Shown here: piece by piece, positions 16,490 through 23,311 of the stretch
How the letters are laid out: each line of letters opens with the position of its first letter
Position numbering within the stretch: position 1 is the first letter of the stretch
NCBI GenBank assembly: GCA_003034855.1
Contig: PZKD01000052.1
Span: 1-35,751 of the forward strand
DNA: 35,751 bases
Direction: 5' to 3'
Origin: an archaeon SCG-AAA382B04
Lineage (GTDB): Archaea; Halobacteriota; Methanonatronarchaeia; Methanonatronarchaeales; Methanonatronarchaeaceae
Translations under genes and position numbers: made by a program
Notes under the pieces: model-generated
Databases searched by the model: none
What the model was told of the DNA's origin: nothing
The model's input: the letters and a program-made list of their open reading frames with translations, nothing else

Positions 16490-16518
16490 TTATGGGTTTT
16501 GACTATCAATACTTAAAT

Positions 16519-16529
16519 GTTGTGCCTAA
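16519..16529 (-). promoter_or_regulatory. Element motif, minus strand
   Basis: Exact copy, forming a tandem pair with 16479-16489. Confidence 0.55.
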
Positions 16530-16645
16530 AGTTAGGTGATCTAAAAAAAAGGTGTTGAAAAAAGGTAGAGGCCATTTATCCCTCCCTTTTTTATAAAGGA
16601 AATGGTGTTTCTAAAAGGATGGATTCTTCAACAACAACCTTTTAA

Positions 16646-16656
16646 TTAGGCACAAC
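16646..16656 (+). promoter_or_regulatory. Element motif before the virion-like operon
   Basis: Exact copy, 49 nt before the TTG at 16706, preceded by TTCAACAACAACC. It leaves room for a short 5' leader that contains the palindrome at 16681. Confidence 0.65.
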
Positions 16657-16680
16657 TTATCTTCTCATTAATAAAAAAGC

Positions 16681-16694
16681 CTCCTAGCTAGGAG
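16681..16694. promoter_or_regulatory. Palindrome CTCCTAGCTAGGAG covering the ribosome site
   Basis: A perfect 14-bp palindrome whose last four bases, GGAG, are the only ribosome-binding sequence before the first operon gene (TTG 16706, spacing 11 nt). It can serve as a dimeric-protein operator, or its mRNA may pair intermolecularly or as a tight hairpin and hide the site. Confidence 0.5.
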
Positions 16695-16705
16695 ATGGAT
16701 CTACT

Positions 16706-16924
16706 TTGACTACTGATGATTTAGTTGATGAGAAAGCAATTATCGGATTTTGGGAAAAAGCCTTATTAATTATAGGATCCCTATTTGTTGGATCCTTAAT
16801 GGGAGAGATCTTTATTTTCGAGTGGTTGAAGGATTATGTTAGCTCTCTTCCTGAAACTGGCCAATTAGCAATGCTTTTTATCGGAATACTGATTATAGCT
16901 GGAGGTTTTTTAAGGAGGAAATGA
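16706..16924 (+). CDS. Small two-TM protein, first gene of the virion-like operon
   Basis: 72 residues from TTG 16706. The nearby ATG at 16695 is out of use because its frame stops after four codons. An acidic N-terminus is followed by two hydrophobic helices (about 17-37 and 50-68) and a basic end LRRK. It is unrecognised by family but fits the small membrane proteins that open structural operons of pleomorphic archaeal viruses. Confidence 0.65.
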   Translation: MTTDDLVDEKAIIGFWEKALLIIGSLFVGSLMGEIFIFEWLKDYVSSLPETGQLAMLFIGILIIAGGFLRRK

Positions 16925-16928
16925 ATTT

Positions 16929-17300
16929 ATGCCAAAATCTAAAGGATATATGGCTGAAGTAAATGTTCCAGAAGCTCTAGCCTTAATCGGTTTTGTATTA
17001 ATGGCTCTTCAATCATTCCAGATATTTAATATTTCGATTTTAGGAACATCTCTGGAATCAATGGCCCCAGTATTAGCAATGGTTTTCCTATTAGGAGGAT
17101 ATGTAGCTAATGAAATCAGATCTTTTGAAACTTTAGTGGATTGGGAGTATCTAGTAATTGCTATTACTCTCTTCTTATTAGCGAGTGTTCAATGGATCCC
17201 GGAAATAGCTGATTTTGTTCTAGGATCAACGATATATAGTGCGTTAGCTACTGGAATCACAATAGTTGGCTTTGTTGTCTTATGTGTTAGGAGGGAATAA
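16929..17300 (+). CDS. Four-TM membrane protein, VP3-like by position
   Basis: 123 residues with four hydrophobic helices (about 11-30, 43-60, 72-90 and 100-119) and short loops, ending in RRE. It starts 4 nt after the previous gene. In pleolipoviruses a small internal membrane protein of this design (VP3) sits directly before the spike genes. The call rests on topology and order; I see no sequence signature. Confidence 0.6.
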   Translation: MPKSKGYMAEVNVPEALALIGFVLMALQSFQIFNISILGTSLESMAPVLAMVFLLGGYVANEIRSFETLVDWEYLVIAITLFLLASVQWIPEIADFVLGSTIYSALATGITIVGFVVLCVRRE

Positions 17301-17302
17301 AG

Positions 17303-17974
17303 ATGATGAAAAAGATACCACTTCTGGCTCTAGGATTGATGATAGTATTGATTCTAGCTACTGGAACAGCAATGGCTTTTCCTGGATTAAGTGATCAAGT
17401 AGTTAATACTAATGAGTATAGAGCTGAAGTAACTGGTTTTAAACCAGCTCCAGTAAATTATGCTGCAGTCAATTATGTAGAAATCAATGAGTCAGGCAAC
17501 ATCTTTTCAAACATGACAAATCAGACAACTAGAACGTTGCTAAAGGCTAGAAATAACACTGTTAGAGTCAATATAACTAGCTCTGAGAATTGCTCTCAAT
17601 TGATTTCAGTAACAATAGCTAAAGAGGTTTTGAATGTTTCTACTCCTGGAGATATTGAAGTATTATTCGACAATGAAACAATAACTCTAGCTAATAACTT
17701 AACTGATATAACCTCAGTTGATAGTAACAATCCAGCTCAGCTCTATTGGGTTACTAATATAACTGAGAACAGCTCTCAGGTATTAATCAGAAATAGTAAT
17801 TGGAGCACTCATACGATTGAGATCACTAAGGCTGAATCAACATTAATTGGAGGATCCATTGATGAAGCTACTAGCTTCTTAACTCAAACCGTTTATGGAA
17901 TCCCATACTGGGCAATAATCTCCATCGTATTGCTAAGTGGAATATTAGTATATAAGAGGGAAGCTTCCAGATGA
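17303..17974 (+). CDS. Exported, C-terminally anchored glycoprotein-like protein
   Basis: 223 residues. A signal peptide (basic MMKK, then a hydrophobic stretch ending TGTAMA at about 25), an extracellular domain with about ten N-X-S/T sequons (for example NMTNQT, NCS, NVS, NLT, NSS, NWS) and one C-terminal helix (about 199-217) followed by YKREASR. This is the topology of an envelope or surface protein. A GGAGGG ribosome site precedes it. Its stop overlaps the next start by 4 nt (ATGA), so the two are translationally coupled and may form a pair on the particle. Confidence 0.7.
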   Translation: MMKKIPLLALGLMIVLILATGTAMAFPGLSDQVVNTNEYRAEVTGFKPAPVNYAAVNYVEINESGNIFSNMTNQTTRTLLKARNNTVRVNITSSENCSQLISVTIAKEVLNVSTPGDIEVLFDNETITLANNLTDITSVDSNNPAQLYWVTNITENSSQVLIRNSNWSTHTIEITKAESTLIGGSIDEATSFLTQTVYGIPYWAIISIVLLSGILVYKREASR

Positions 17975-19698
17975 ATAAGAAAAAACAACTCCTCTCCATT
18001 TTTTTAATTTCATTGGTTTTGCTGGGTGCTGTAACAGTATTAGTGGTTCCTAAAGAATCTAGGGCTCTTAGCTTAGATGAGATAAGTGATATTCAGCAAG
18101 ACATAAAGAATCAGGCTTGGGGATCTCTAACTGGATCAATACTAGATACTGCAACATCTCCTCTAACCCCAGGCTTTTACGCAACTGATGTGTTTGGAGG
18201 AGCTTATAACTGGGTAATGGATGGAATAACTGGTCTCCTAGATTCAGATACACCTACTCAGAACACGGCAACAATCTATGACTATGCTAATTACATGAGC
18301 CAGGATAGTGAAAACATCTTAACTGTTCAATCTAGTCATATCAAGGATGTTAGAAACCTAGTTTGGTCTGAAGTAAAATATTCAACCATCCAGAACCTCA
18401 ATAACGGAACCTCAAGAACTACAATGAAGATAAAAGCCAGACAAAGTGTTGAAGATGTTTATTCTAGAATCGAGAAAAACCTAGTATTACAGCTCTCCCA
18501 ACAAATTAAGACATTGAAACACCTAGAGGAGCTAAATAATAACAGATCAACTGAATTAGATAACATTGCTCACATTCAAGCAAGACATATCTATTACTCT
18601 TGGGGAAATAGACATAGTAATTCATATTCTAGGGATATAGATTCTAATGATTTCTATCAGAGAAATGTAACTCTTTTAAATGGCTCTAATGTATCAGTTT
18701 GGGATATAGAGGATCTACAATTTCCAAAAAGGTCTTATAGCCATGGTGATGGTAGTTTTGATGTTGCTCCATATCCCGATGAAAATGCTTATAGTGGAGA
18801 TCTAGCTCCTGGATCTTGGGTAGAATTAAGACATAAGAGCTTCGCAACTGCTAGTGAATTTGAGATATGGGATCCTACTGATGTCTATCGCCAAAATAAT
18901 GAAAATACAAATTGGAATGATGTCTTTGGCTTAATTTCTTCAGAGAATACTATGATGAAGGATAATGCTGAGGTCTTCGTTAATGAAACCTATAACGAAT
19001 ACCAGACTGGAGATTTAAACATCAGTAATATCATTGATCCATCTGTATTAATGAGCCAGATGAGTAGTAACTTCAATACTACTGGTTATTATGGATATGC
19101 TGGAACACAACTAGCAATGATGGGTATAAACAGCTCTATTCAGAATAGATTCACTATTCATGTATATGAAAGCGATACTGTGCCTACCTGGGAAGGAAAG
19201 AACATTACTGGAATGATGTTTACTGATCATAAGTTTGAAAACAACACTCTCAGGAAGGGAATTGTCTATAATACATCAAGCTGGGAAAAAGATGAGCTCT
19301 GCTACATGGTAACTGGAACTGGAATCCATAGATTACACACTAGCTTTGAGATCGTAAACATAACTAATTATCGGACTGGAGAATCATTAGCCAATGTAAC
19401 CTTTGAACAATATAATCACCAAACATTAAACACAACTAACTTATCAAAGCAATTCGAGGGCTTAATGAAGATCTATAACACTTCTGAGAACCTATCTGGC
19501 ACAACTCCTGGAACTGAGGGACCTGAGGATAGCACATCTCTTGGAGATCTAGGATCCTGGTTTACTAGCACATATTGGAATATTCCAATCTGGCTCTGGT
19601 TAGTGGCTATTGGCTTTGGTTTCGTAGCTGTTCGGAATTACACTAGGTATGGAGCTGGAGGATCTGGAAACTCAAATAACAAAAAGAGAGGGAAATAA
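17971..19698 (+). CDS. Large exported spike/envelope-like protein
   Basis: 575 residues: a signal peptide (about 1-33), a helical N-terminal region (35-200) with repeated Glu/Gln/Asn-rich helices, a large ectodomain with many N-X-S/T sequons, and a single C-terminal helix (about 537-556) with a basic KKRGK end. The size, anchor and location match the spike protein (VP4-like) of pleolipoviruses. The helical N-terminal half also recalls envelope proteins of haloarchaeal proviruses and plasmid vesicles. It would mediate attachment or membrane fusion, or coat vesicles. CTAG and GGATCC words are frequent here. Confidence 0.7.
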   Translation: MNKKKQLLSIFLISLVLLGAVTVLVVPKESRALSLDEISDIQQDIKNQAWGSLTGSILDTATSPLTPGFYATDVFGGAYNWVMDGITGLLDSDTPTQNTATIYDYANYMSQDSENILTVQSSHIKDVRNLVWSEVKYSTIQNLNNGTSRTTMKIKARQSVEDVYSRIEKNLVLQLSQQIKTLKHLEELNNNRSTELDNIAHIQARHIYYSWGNRHSNSYSRDIDSNDFYQRNVTLLNGSNVSVWDIEDLQFPKRSYSHGDGSFDVAPYPDENAYSGDLAPGSWVELRHKSFATASEFEIWDPTDVYRQNNENTNWNDVFGLISSENTMMKDNAEVFVNETYNEYQTGDLNISNIIDPSVLMSQMSSNFNTTGYYGYAGTQLAMMGINSSIQNRFTIHVYESDTVPTWEGKNITGMMFTDHKFENNTLRKGIVYNTSSWEKDELCYMVTGTGIHRLHTSFEIVNITNYRTGESLANVTFEQYNHQTLNTTNLSKQFEGLMKIYNTSENLSGTTPGTEGPEDSTSLGDLGSWFTSTYWNIPIWLWLVAIGFGFVAVRNYTRYGAGGSGNSNNKKRGK

Positions 19699-19702
19699 AA
19701 CA

Positions 19703-19762
19703 ATGGATCCAGTAGCTTACATAACTGAATCAACTGTTAAAAAGAGGGTTTCCAATGGGTAG
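19703..19762 (+). CDS. Possible 19-aa leader peptide
   Basis: ATG 19703 to TAG 19760, overlapping the start of the next gene (ATG 19755). It lies 4 nt after the spike stop. It may only couple translation of the next gene. Nothing identifies a product. Confidence 0.25.
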   Translation: MDPVAYITESTVKKRVSNG

Positions 19763-20306
19763 TCAAAAAACCTTTTCTTTATTTTTTATTTTTTTAATCT
19801 TAGTTTCTTTAGGTATTCCAGTTGTTTCTGGAGCTAATAACACAACTAAAGAAAAGACTAAGGAGAAGAGTACTCCAGTAATGAAAATTGATAAATTAAC
19901 TACATTAGTTAGTTGGAATTATGATTCTGAAAAAGAACAGTTTAGTGTTACATTGAAATCTGATTTGAGGCAGTCAATTGTTTTTTCTAATGTTTTTTCT
20001 GGAGCTCAGGGAGATGGTCAAGTTAGTAGAATCCCTCAACAGCAATTAGTTTTAGATCAGGGGAAACAAACTGTTAAGTTTGATGTTACTGAGTATAGAG
20101 GAAAAGCTATTTTAGGATTAGCGACTCCTAGAGCCAGTATAAACATTGTTAGCGAGGGAGGGAGTATGCTATTCTCTGGAGCTCCTAGATGGGTTGATGT
20201 TCAGGCCTCAGCTATTGCTGGATTATTAGTTGGAGGAATTATTCCAATTGGATATGCTTTTGTAATAAAATATAAAGAACCTTCAGAACCGAGGAGGAAG
20301 TTATAG
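19755..20306 (+). CDS. Exported beta-rich protein with C-terminal anchor
   Basis: 183 residues. A signal peptide (KTFSLFFIFLILVSLGIPVV, cut near SGA), an N-terminal Lys-rich segment with NNTT, a likely beta-sandwich (about 45-135) and a C-terminal helix (about 152-172) with a basic end EPRRKL. It faces the outside of the cell or particle. It follows the spike gene as the ORF6-like gene does in pleolipoviruses, but homology is not shown. Confidence 0.65.
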   Translation: MGSQKTFSLFFIFLILVSLGIPVVSGANNTTKEKTKEKSTPVMKIDKLTTLVSWNYDSEKEQFSVTLKSDLRQSIVFSNVFSGAQGDGQVSRIPQQQLVLDQGKQTVKFDVTEYRGKAILGLATPRASINIVSEGGSMLFSGAPRWVDVQASAIAGLLVGGIIPIGYAFVIKYKEPSEPRRKL

Positions 20307-20308
20307 AA

Positions 20309-20593
20309 ATGCTTAGTGTCATTTTTAATAGTATTAGGGAGTATATAGAAACAGCTGTTGGAACAGCCTTTTTCTTATTTAGTATATATTGGGGATTACC
20401 TTTTTTTTATGGAGGCCTCAGTATTACAGCTGAAACAACAATTCAATCTATTTTGATTTCTCAGCCAATGGATTGGTGGATCTGGAAGCTTAGTTCTTTA
20501 GTTCTTGGATTTTTTGAGTGGGTTTTTAGTAATGTAAATCCCTTTGTTGTGCCTAAAGTTTTGGAGCTAATACAAATTGGAGGCCATATATAA
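20309..20593 (+). CDS. Small membrane protein (94 aa)
   Basis: Two or three hydrophobic segments (about 15-33, 37-50 and 57-78) with several Trp and Phe. It starts 2 nt after the previous stop. Its last codons include an exact minus-strand copy of the element motif (20546-20556), and its 3' end carries the ribosome site of the next gene. No family recognised. Confidence 0.6.
   Translation: MLSVIFNSIREYIETAVGTAFFLFSIYWGLPFFYGGLSITAETTIQSILISQPMDWWIWKLSSLVLGFFEWVFSNVNPFVVPKVLELIQIGGHI
20546..20556 (-). promoter_or_regulatory. Element motif, minus strand, inside a coding region
   Basis: GTTGTGCCTAA on the plus strand, 38 nt before ATG 20595. Although inverted, it keeps the usual distance to the next gene start. 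Confidence 0.5.
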
Positions 20594-20594
20594 A

Positions 20595-20762
20595 ATGAGA
20601 TTAATACCGATGATAATTGGTTTAGGCCTGATAGCTATTTATGTAGTTTCTCCAATTGATCTTCTCCCATTGAATCCTTTAGATGATATGGCTATTGCTA
20701 TTGGAGGCCTAACATTAGTTTTCAAGGGTTTTGGGATGGAAGATAAGGCTCCTGGAGGTTAA
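20595..20762 (+). CDS. DUF1232-like small membrane protein
   Basis: 55 residues from ATG 20595, preceded by TTGGAGG at 20577-20583; the TTG at 20577 would put this ribosome site inside the gene. IAIYVVSPIDLLPLNPLDD is the hallmark of DUF1232 (YkvA-like) proteins: a helix, then SPxDLxP and an acidic pair, then a second helix. Such proteins occur widely in archaea and also in haloarchaeal viral clusters. The molecular role is unknown. Confidence 0.75.
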   Translation: MRLIPMIIGLGLIAIYVVSPIDLLPLNPLDDMAIAIGGLTLVFKGFGMEDKAPGG

Positions 20763-20766
20763 TTAG

Positions 20767-21552
20767 ATGGGAGTTTATAGTTTCCTGGGAAGATTAAAGG
20801 GATCTTTAGCTAGGAATCTAATGATCCTGGCTCTATTATTTGCTTTTATTGGAGGAATAGCTATTGCTACGGCTGATGTGCCTCAACAATTCAAGGTCTT
20901 TTATGTAACTTCAGTTATTGGAGCAATGGTAATGTATATTCCAGGGAAGAGATTGGTTAGATGGCTATATGATCCTAAATTAATCTATGTATTAGAATTG
21001 AAGGCTGAGGGAGAGGAATTGGCTTTATGGGAGTTTTTTCCCAACCAATTCAAGGATCTAACAATTAAGACACATTCATTGGATCAGTTTACTAGCGCAA
21101 TGGGAGAGATCTATGTATGTCGTAAATATGATCCTGAAAAAAATGAGGCACATGGAACCTGGAGAGGCTCAATGAGTGATATTGAATTGATGAGATATAA
21201 AGAGAAAATCAGGGAAATTAGAGGAGTTTTATTGAGAATGGCTAAAGAAGGCCAAAAAGTTAGATCTCAGCTCCCTTCAATAGTTATAAATGCTCAAAAT
21301 AAGATCCAGGCTGAGTTTATTGAGAAATTTGAAAAAGATAGTATCTATAAGGGAGAGAAGATTTCTGAAGCTATTGATGAAAGTTTAAGAGAGATGGATC
21401 TCCAGGCTAGGGAGAAGAGAGAAGAGGAAGCTGAGGAAACTAGAGCTATTGAAGAGCCAGGCCAGGATATTTTTAGAGAACTAGCTAAAAGCATGGAATC
21501 CTCTAGTAATTCTAGTAATGAAAAGGGAGAGGAGGCTGAAACCAAAAAATGA
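20767..21552 (+). CDS. Two-TM protein with cytoplasmic domain, pleolipovirus ORF7-like
   Basis: 261 residues. Two N-terminal helices (about 17-36 and 43-58), then a conserved-looking domain with YDPKLIYVLELKAEGEELAL and AHGTWRGSMSDIELMR (about 128-143), and a highly charged helical tail (170-261). The GTWRGS-x-SD-x-EL phrase is one I associate with a protein conserved next to spike genes in haloarchaeal pleomorphic viruses and related proviruses, from memory only. It is likely an internal scaffold linking membrane and genome. Confidence 0.65.
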   Translation: MGVYSFLGRLKGSLARNLMILALLFAFIGGIAIATADVPQQFKVFYVTSVIGAMVMYIPGKRLVRWLYDPKLIYVLELKAEGEELALWEFFPNQFKDLTIKTHSLDQFTSAMGEIYVCRKYDPEKNEAHGTWRGSMSDIELMRYKEKIREIRGVLLRMAKEGQKVRSQLPSIVINAQNKIQAEFIEKFEKDSIYKGEKISEAIDESLREMDLQAREKREEEAEETRAIEEPGQDIFRELAKSMESSSNSSNEKGEEAETKK

Positions 21553-21553
21553 T

Positions 21554-21564
21554 GTTGTGCCTAA
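21554..21564 (-). promoter_or_regulatory. Element motif, minus strand, intergenic
   Basis: Exact copy in the 33-nt gap between two plus-strand genes, 21 nt before ATG 21586. Confidence 0.55.
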
Positions 21565-21585
21565 ATTTGGGAGGATTGAATATAA

Positions 21586-21897
21586 ATGAGCTCTGAAAAA
21601 ATGGATCCAAAAGAGAATCCTAAAGAAGTTGTTAGAGAATTTGTTAGAGATGAAATCGAGGAAGAGCTAGAGGAAAAAAACAGATTTGATGAAGAGAGAA
21701 TTAGAGAATTAGTTAAGGATTCAGTTATTGAAGAGAGAGATAAGCTCCTAGAGGCTAGGAGATGGGAAAATAAAAAAATCAAACAACTGAGGCTATTGAA
21801 CAAATCCATAAATGTTTTATTAAAGCTAGGGATCCTGGTATTAGCTACTTATGTAGTATTGAATTATGAATTTGTTTTAAGTCTATTTGGGTTATAA
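21586..21897 (+). CDS. Coiled-coil protein with C-terminal TM anchor
   Basis: 103 residues. A charged helical N-terminal part (about 8-60, heptad-like, rich in Glu, Arg and Lys) and one C-terminal hydrophobic segment (about 77-102) give a tail-anchored protein with its bulk in the cytoplasm. No family recognised. Confidence 0.6.
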   Translation: MSSEKMDPKENPKEVVREFVRDEIEEELEEKNRFDEERIRELVKDSVIEERDKLLEARRWENKKIKQLRLLNKSINVLLKLGILVLATYVVLNYEFVLSLFGL

Positions 21898-21911
21898 AAT
21901 TGGCTCTAGTA

Positions 21912-22076
21912 ATGATTATTGAGAAAAAGGTTGAATCCAGAGAGGAATATGAATTGACTAAAAGATCAGCTAAGTTAGCTGATGAAACCTGGAAGCTAAA
22001 AGATACTGAGAAAGAAGAGCTCCTGGATATGGACCTAAATAAGGAGTTAAAACAAAAAACTGGAGAGGGATCCTAG
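21912..22076 (+). CDS. Small charged protein (54 aa)
   Basis: ATG 21912 to TAG 22074, fully open, with ESREEYELTKRSAKLADE and an acidic/basic helical pattern. It lies 14 nt after the previous gene, uses the same codons as its neighbours, and fills an otherwise empty slot of the operon. It has no membrane segment. Function unknown. Confidence 0.5.
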   Translation: MIIEKKVESREEYELTKRSAKLADETWKLKDTEKEELLDMDLNKELKQKTGEGS

Positions 22077-22080
22077 TTGA

Positions 22081-22173
22081 ATAGAGAGAGTATTTCTTTT
22101 GGTTTTGCTAGGCCTGGGAGTTATTTTAGTTTTAACTGGAGCAATGTTGTGCCTAAAAAATGGAGGAATGTGA
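22081..22173 (+). CDS. Possible 30-aa single-TM peptide with unclear start
   Basis: The frame between TGA 22078 and TGA 22171 reads a long hydrophobic helix (VFLLVLLGLGVILVLTGAM). No ATG, GTG or TTG stands before the helix, apart from TTG codons inside it. The strong helix argues for a real peptide and the missing start argues against. It contains a minus-strand motif copy. Confidence 0.25.
   Translation: MERVFLLVLLGLGVILVLTGAMLCLKNGGM
22146..22156 (-). promoter_or_regulatory. Element motif, minus strand, before the ATPase
   Basis: Exact copy, 24 nt before ATG 22181. Confidence 0.5.
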
Positions 22174-22180
22174 AACAAAA

Positions 22181-23311
22181 ATGAGTGGAGAAAATCAATC
22201 TTGGAGTTCAATAGAGGTAAAAGAGCTCCTGGAAGAGGGGGAGGATGATTTCTTAAATGAATTTGCTGGATATACTGATAATCCTGAAACAATTAGTTTC
22301 CTCAATTATTTCAAAAACAACTGGAAAAAGATTCAGGAAAATAATGAGGACATACCTGAAGATTTCTTAGAGAGTAAATTTGCTAAGTCAATTATCTCAA
22401 ACCAATCAACTCAACTCATCTCAAAGGCATTAAAAACTGGTAATATTTCGATCTTAAAGAGGTTTGCTGGAAAAAAACCCACTAAATCCTCAGCTGGATT
22501 AAAGGCTCATAGAATCCTAGAGAAGAGATTAGAGAATAAGTATATTTTCTATATTTTTGGAGGAATGGAATCTGGAAAAACTGATTTCGCATTATTCCTT
22601 TCACAGATCTGGAAAAAAGAGAATCCAAATAAAATAATCCTCAGTAACATAAAGAGCTTCAAGGAAAAGGATAAGTTAGTTGAAGATTGGGATACATTGT
22701 TAAAAGAGATTAAGGAGAGGAATCAGGATAAGGAGAAGTTAATGATTTTTGATGAGGCCAGTAACCATATTACTGGATATGATAGTGAATCTATCTCTTT
22801 AGCTAAAGAGATTAAATTATTTAGGAAAGTTGGGGAAACTGATGAGGTAGCTAGAATAATCTTAATTGGTCATTCTGGAAAAGATATTCATCCAGCTTTT
22901 AGGAGATTAGTCAAATTTAAGATAGGAGATTGTATTTTTAAGCCATCTAAAAAAGTAGCTAGATTTTACAGCAATGTTAGTGGAGGGGAACCTACTGGTT
23001 TGGATTTTGAGATCGAGGACATTCCTCCAACAGAATATCATTATGACACTAATGAACCTACTGACTGGAGCTGGGGAATAGATGAGGAAGAGAAAGAGGA
23101 AGAGATCAGTAACAAGGAAAAAGTTTTGAGGTATGTTAAACAGATTAGAGAAGAAGGAATCGAGAAATACTTAAAGCCTTATAACTCAAAAGATGCCTAT
23201 AAAGTTAGAACAGCTAAGATTAAGAAGGAATTTGATGTTGAGAACGATTTAGCTTATATGATACGGGAAGAATTGATTGATAGAGAAGATATAGACTTTA
23301 ATATCAAATAA
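22181..23311 (+). CDS. P-loop ATPase, VP8-like by position
   Basis: 376 residues from ATG 22181; ATG 22160 adds seven residues, but GGAGG at 22162-22166 would then lie inside the gene. Walker A is GGMESGKT (127-134) and Walker B is LMIFDEAS (187-194), followed by LIGHSGKD, a sensor-like block. About 115 N-terminal residues and a helical C-terminal domain rich in Lys and Glu flank the core. It resembles viral packaging or assembly ATPases of the Zot/HerA/FtsK broad group. In pleolipoviruses a P-loop NTPase (VP8) likewise closes the structural cluster. No membrane segment. Confidence 0.8.
   Translation: MSGENQSWSSIEVKELLEEGEDDFLNEFAGYTDNPETISFLNYFKNNWKKIQENNEDIPEDFLESKFAKSIISNQSTQLISKALKTGNISILKRFAGKKPTKSSAGLKAHRILEKRLENKYIFYIFGGMESGKTDFALFLSQIWKKENPNKIILSNIKSFKEKDKLVEDWDTLLKEIKERNQDKEKLMIFDEASNHITGYDSESISLAKEIKLFRKVGETDEVARIILIGHSGKDIHPAFRRLVKFKIGDCIFKPSKKVARFYSNVSGGEPTGLDFEIEDIPPTEYHYDTNEPTDWSWGIDEEEKEEEISNKEKVLRYVKQIREEGIEKYLKPYNSKDAYKVRTAKIKKEFDVENDLAYMIREELIDREDIDFNIK

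Larger units (their letters stand above)
16288..16705. promoter_or_regulatory. Bidirectional control region before the virion-like operon
   Basis: No gene. It holds two minus-strand motif copies and one plus-strand copy; GTTGAAAAAA (16554) faces TTCTTCAAC (16625) as an inverted pair, so the same promoter module appears in both directions. On the minus strand the copy at 16479 is followed by a pyrimidine-rich tract and a T-run (16436-16470) with no coding frame, like the RNA candidate at 15253; both share CCTCCTATTCT. The stretch 16288-16435 otherwise holds only the promoter of the minus-strand gene. Confidence 0.45.
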
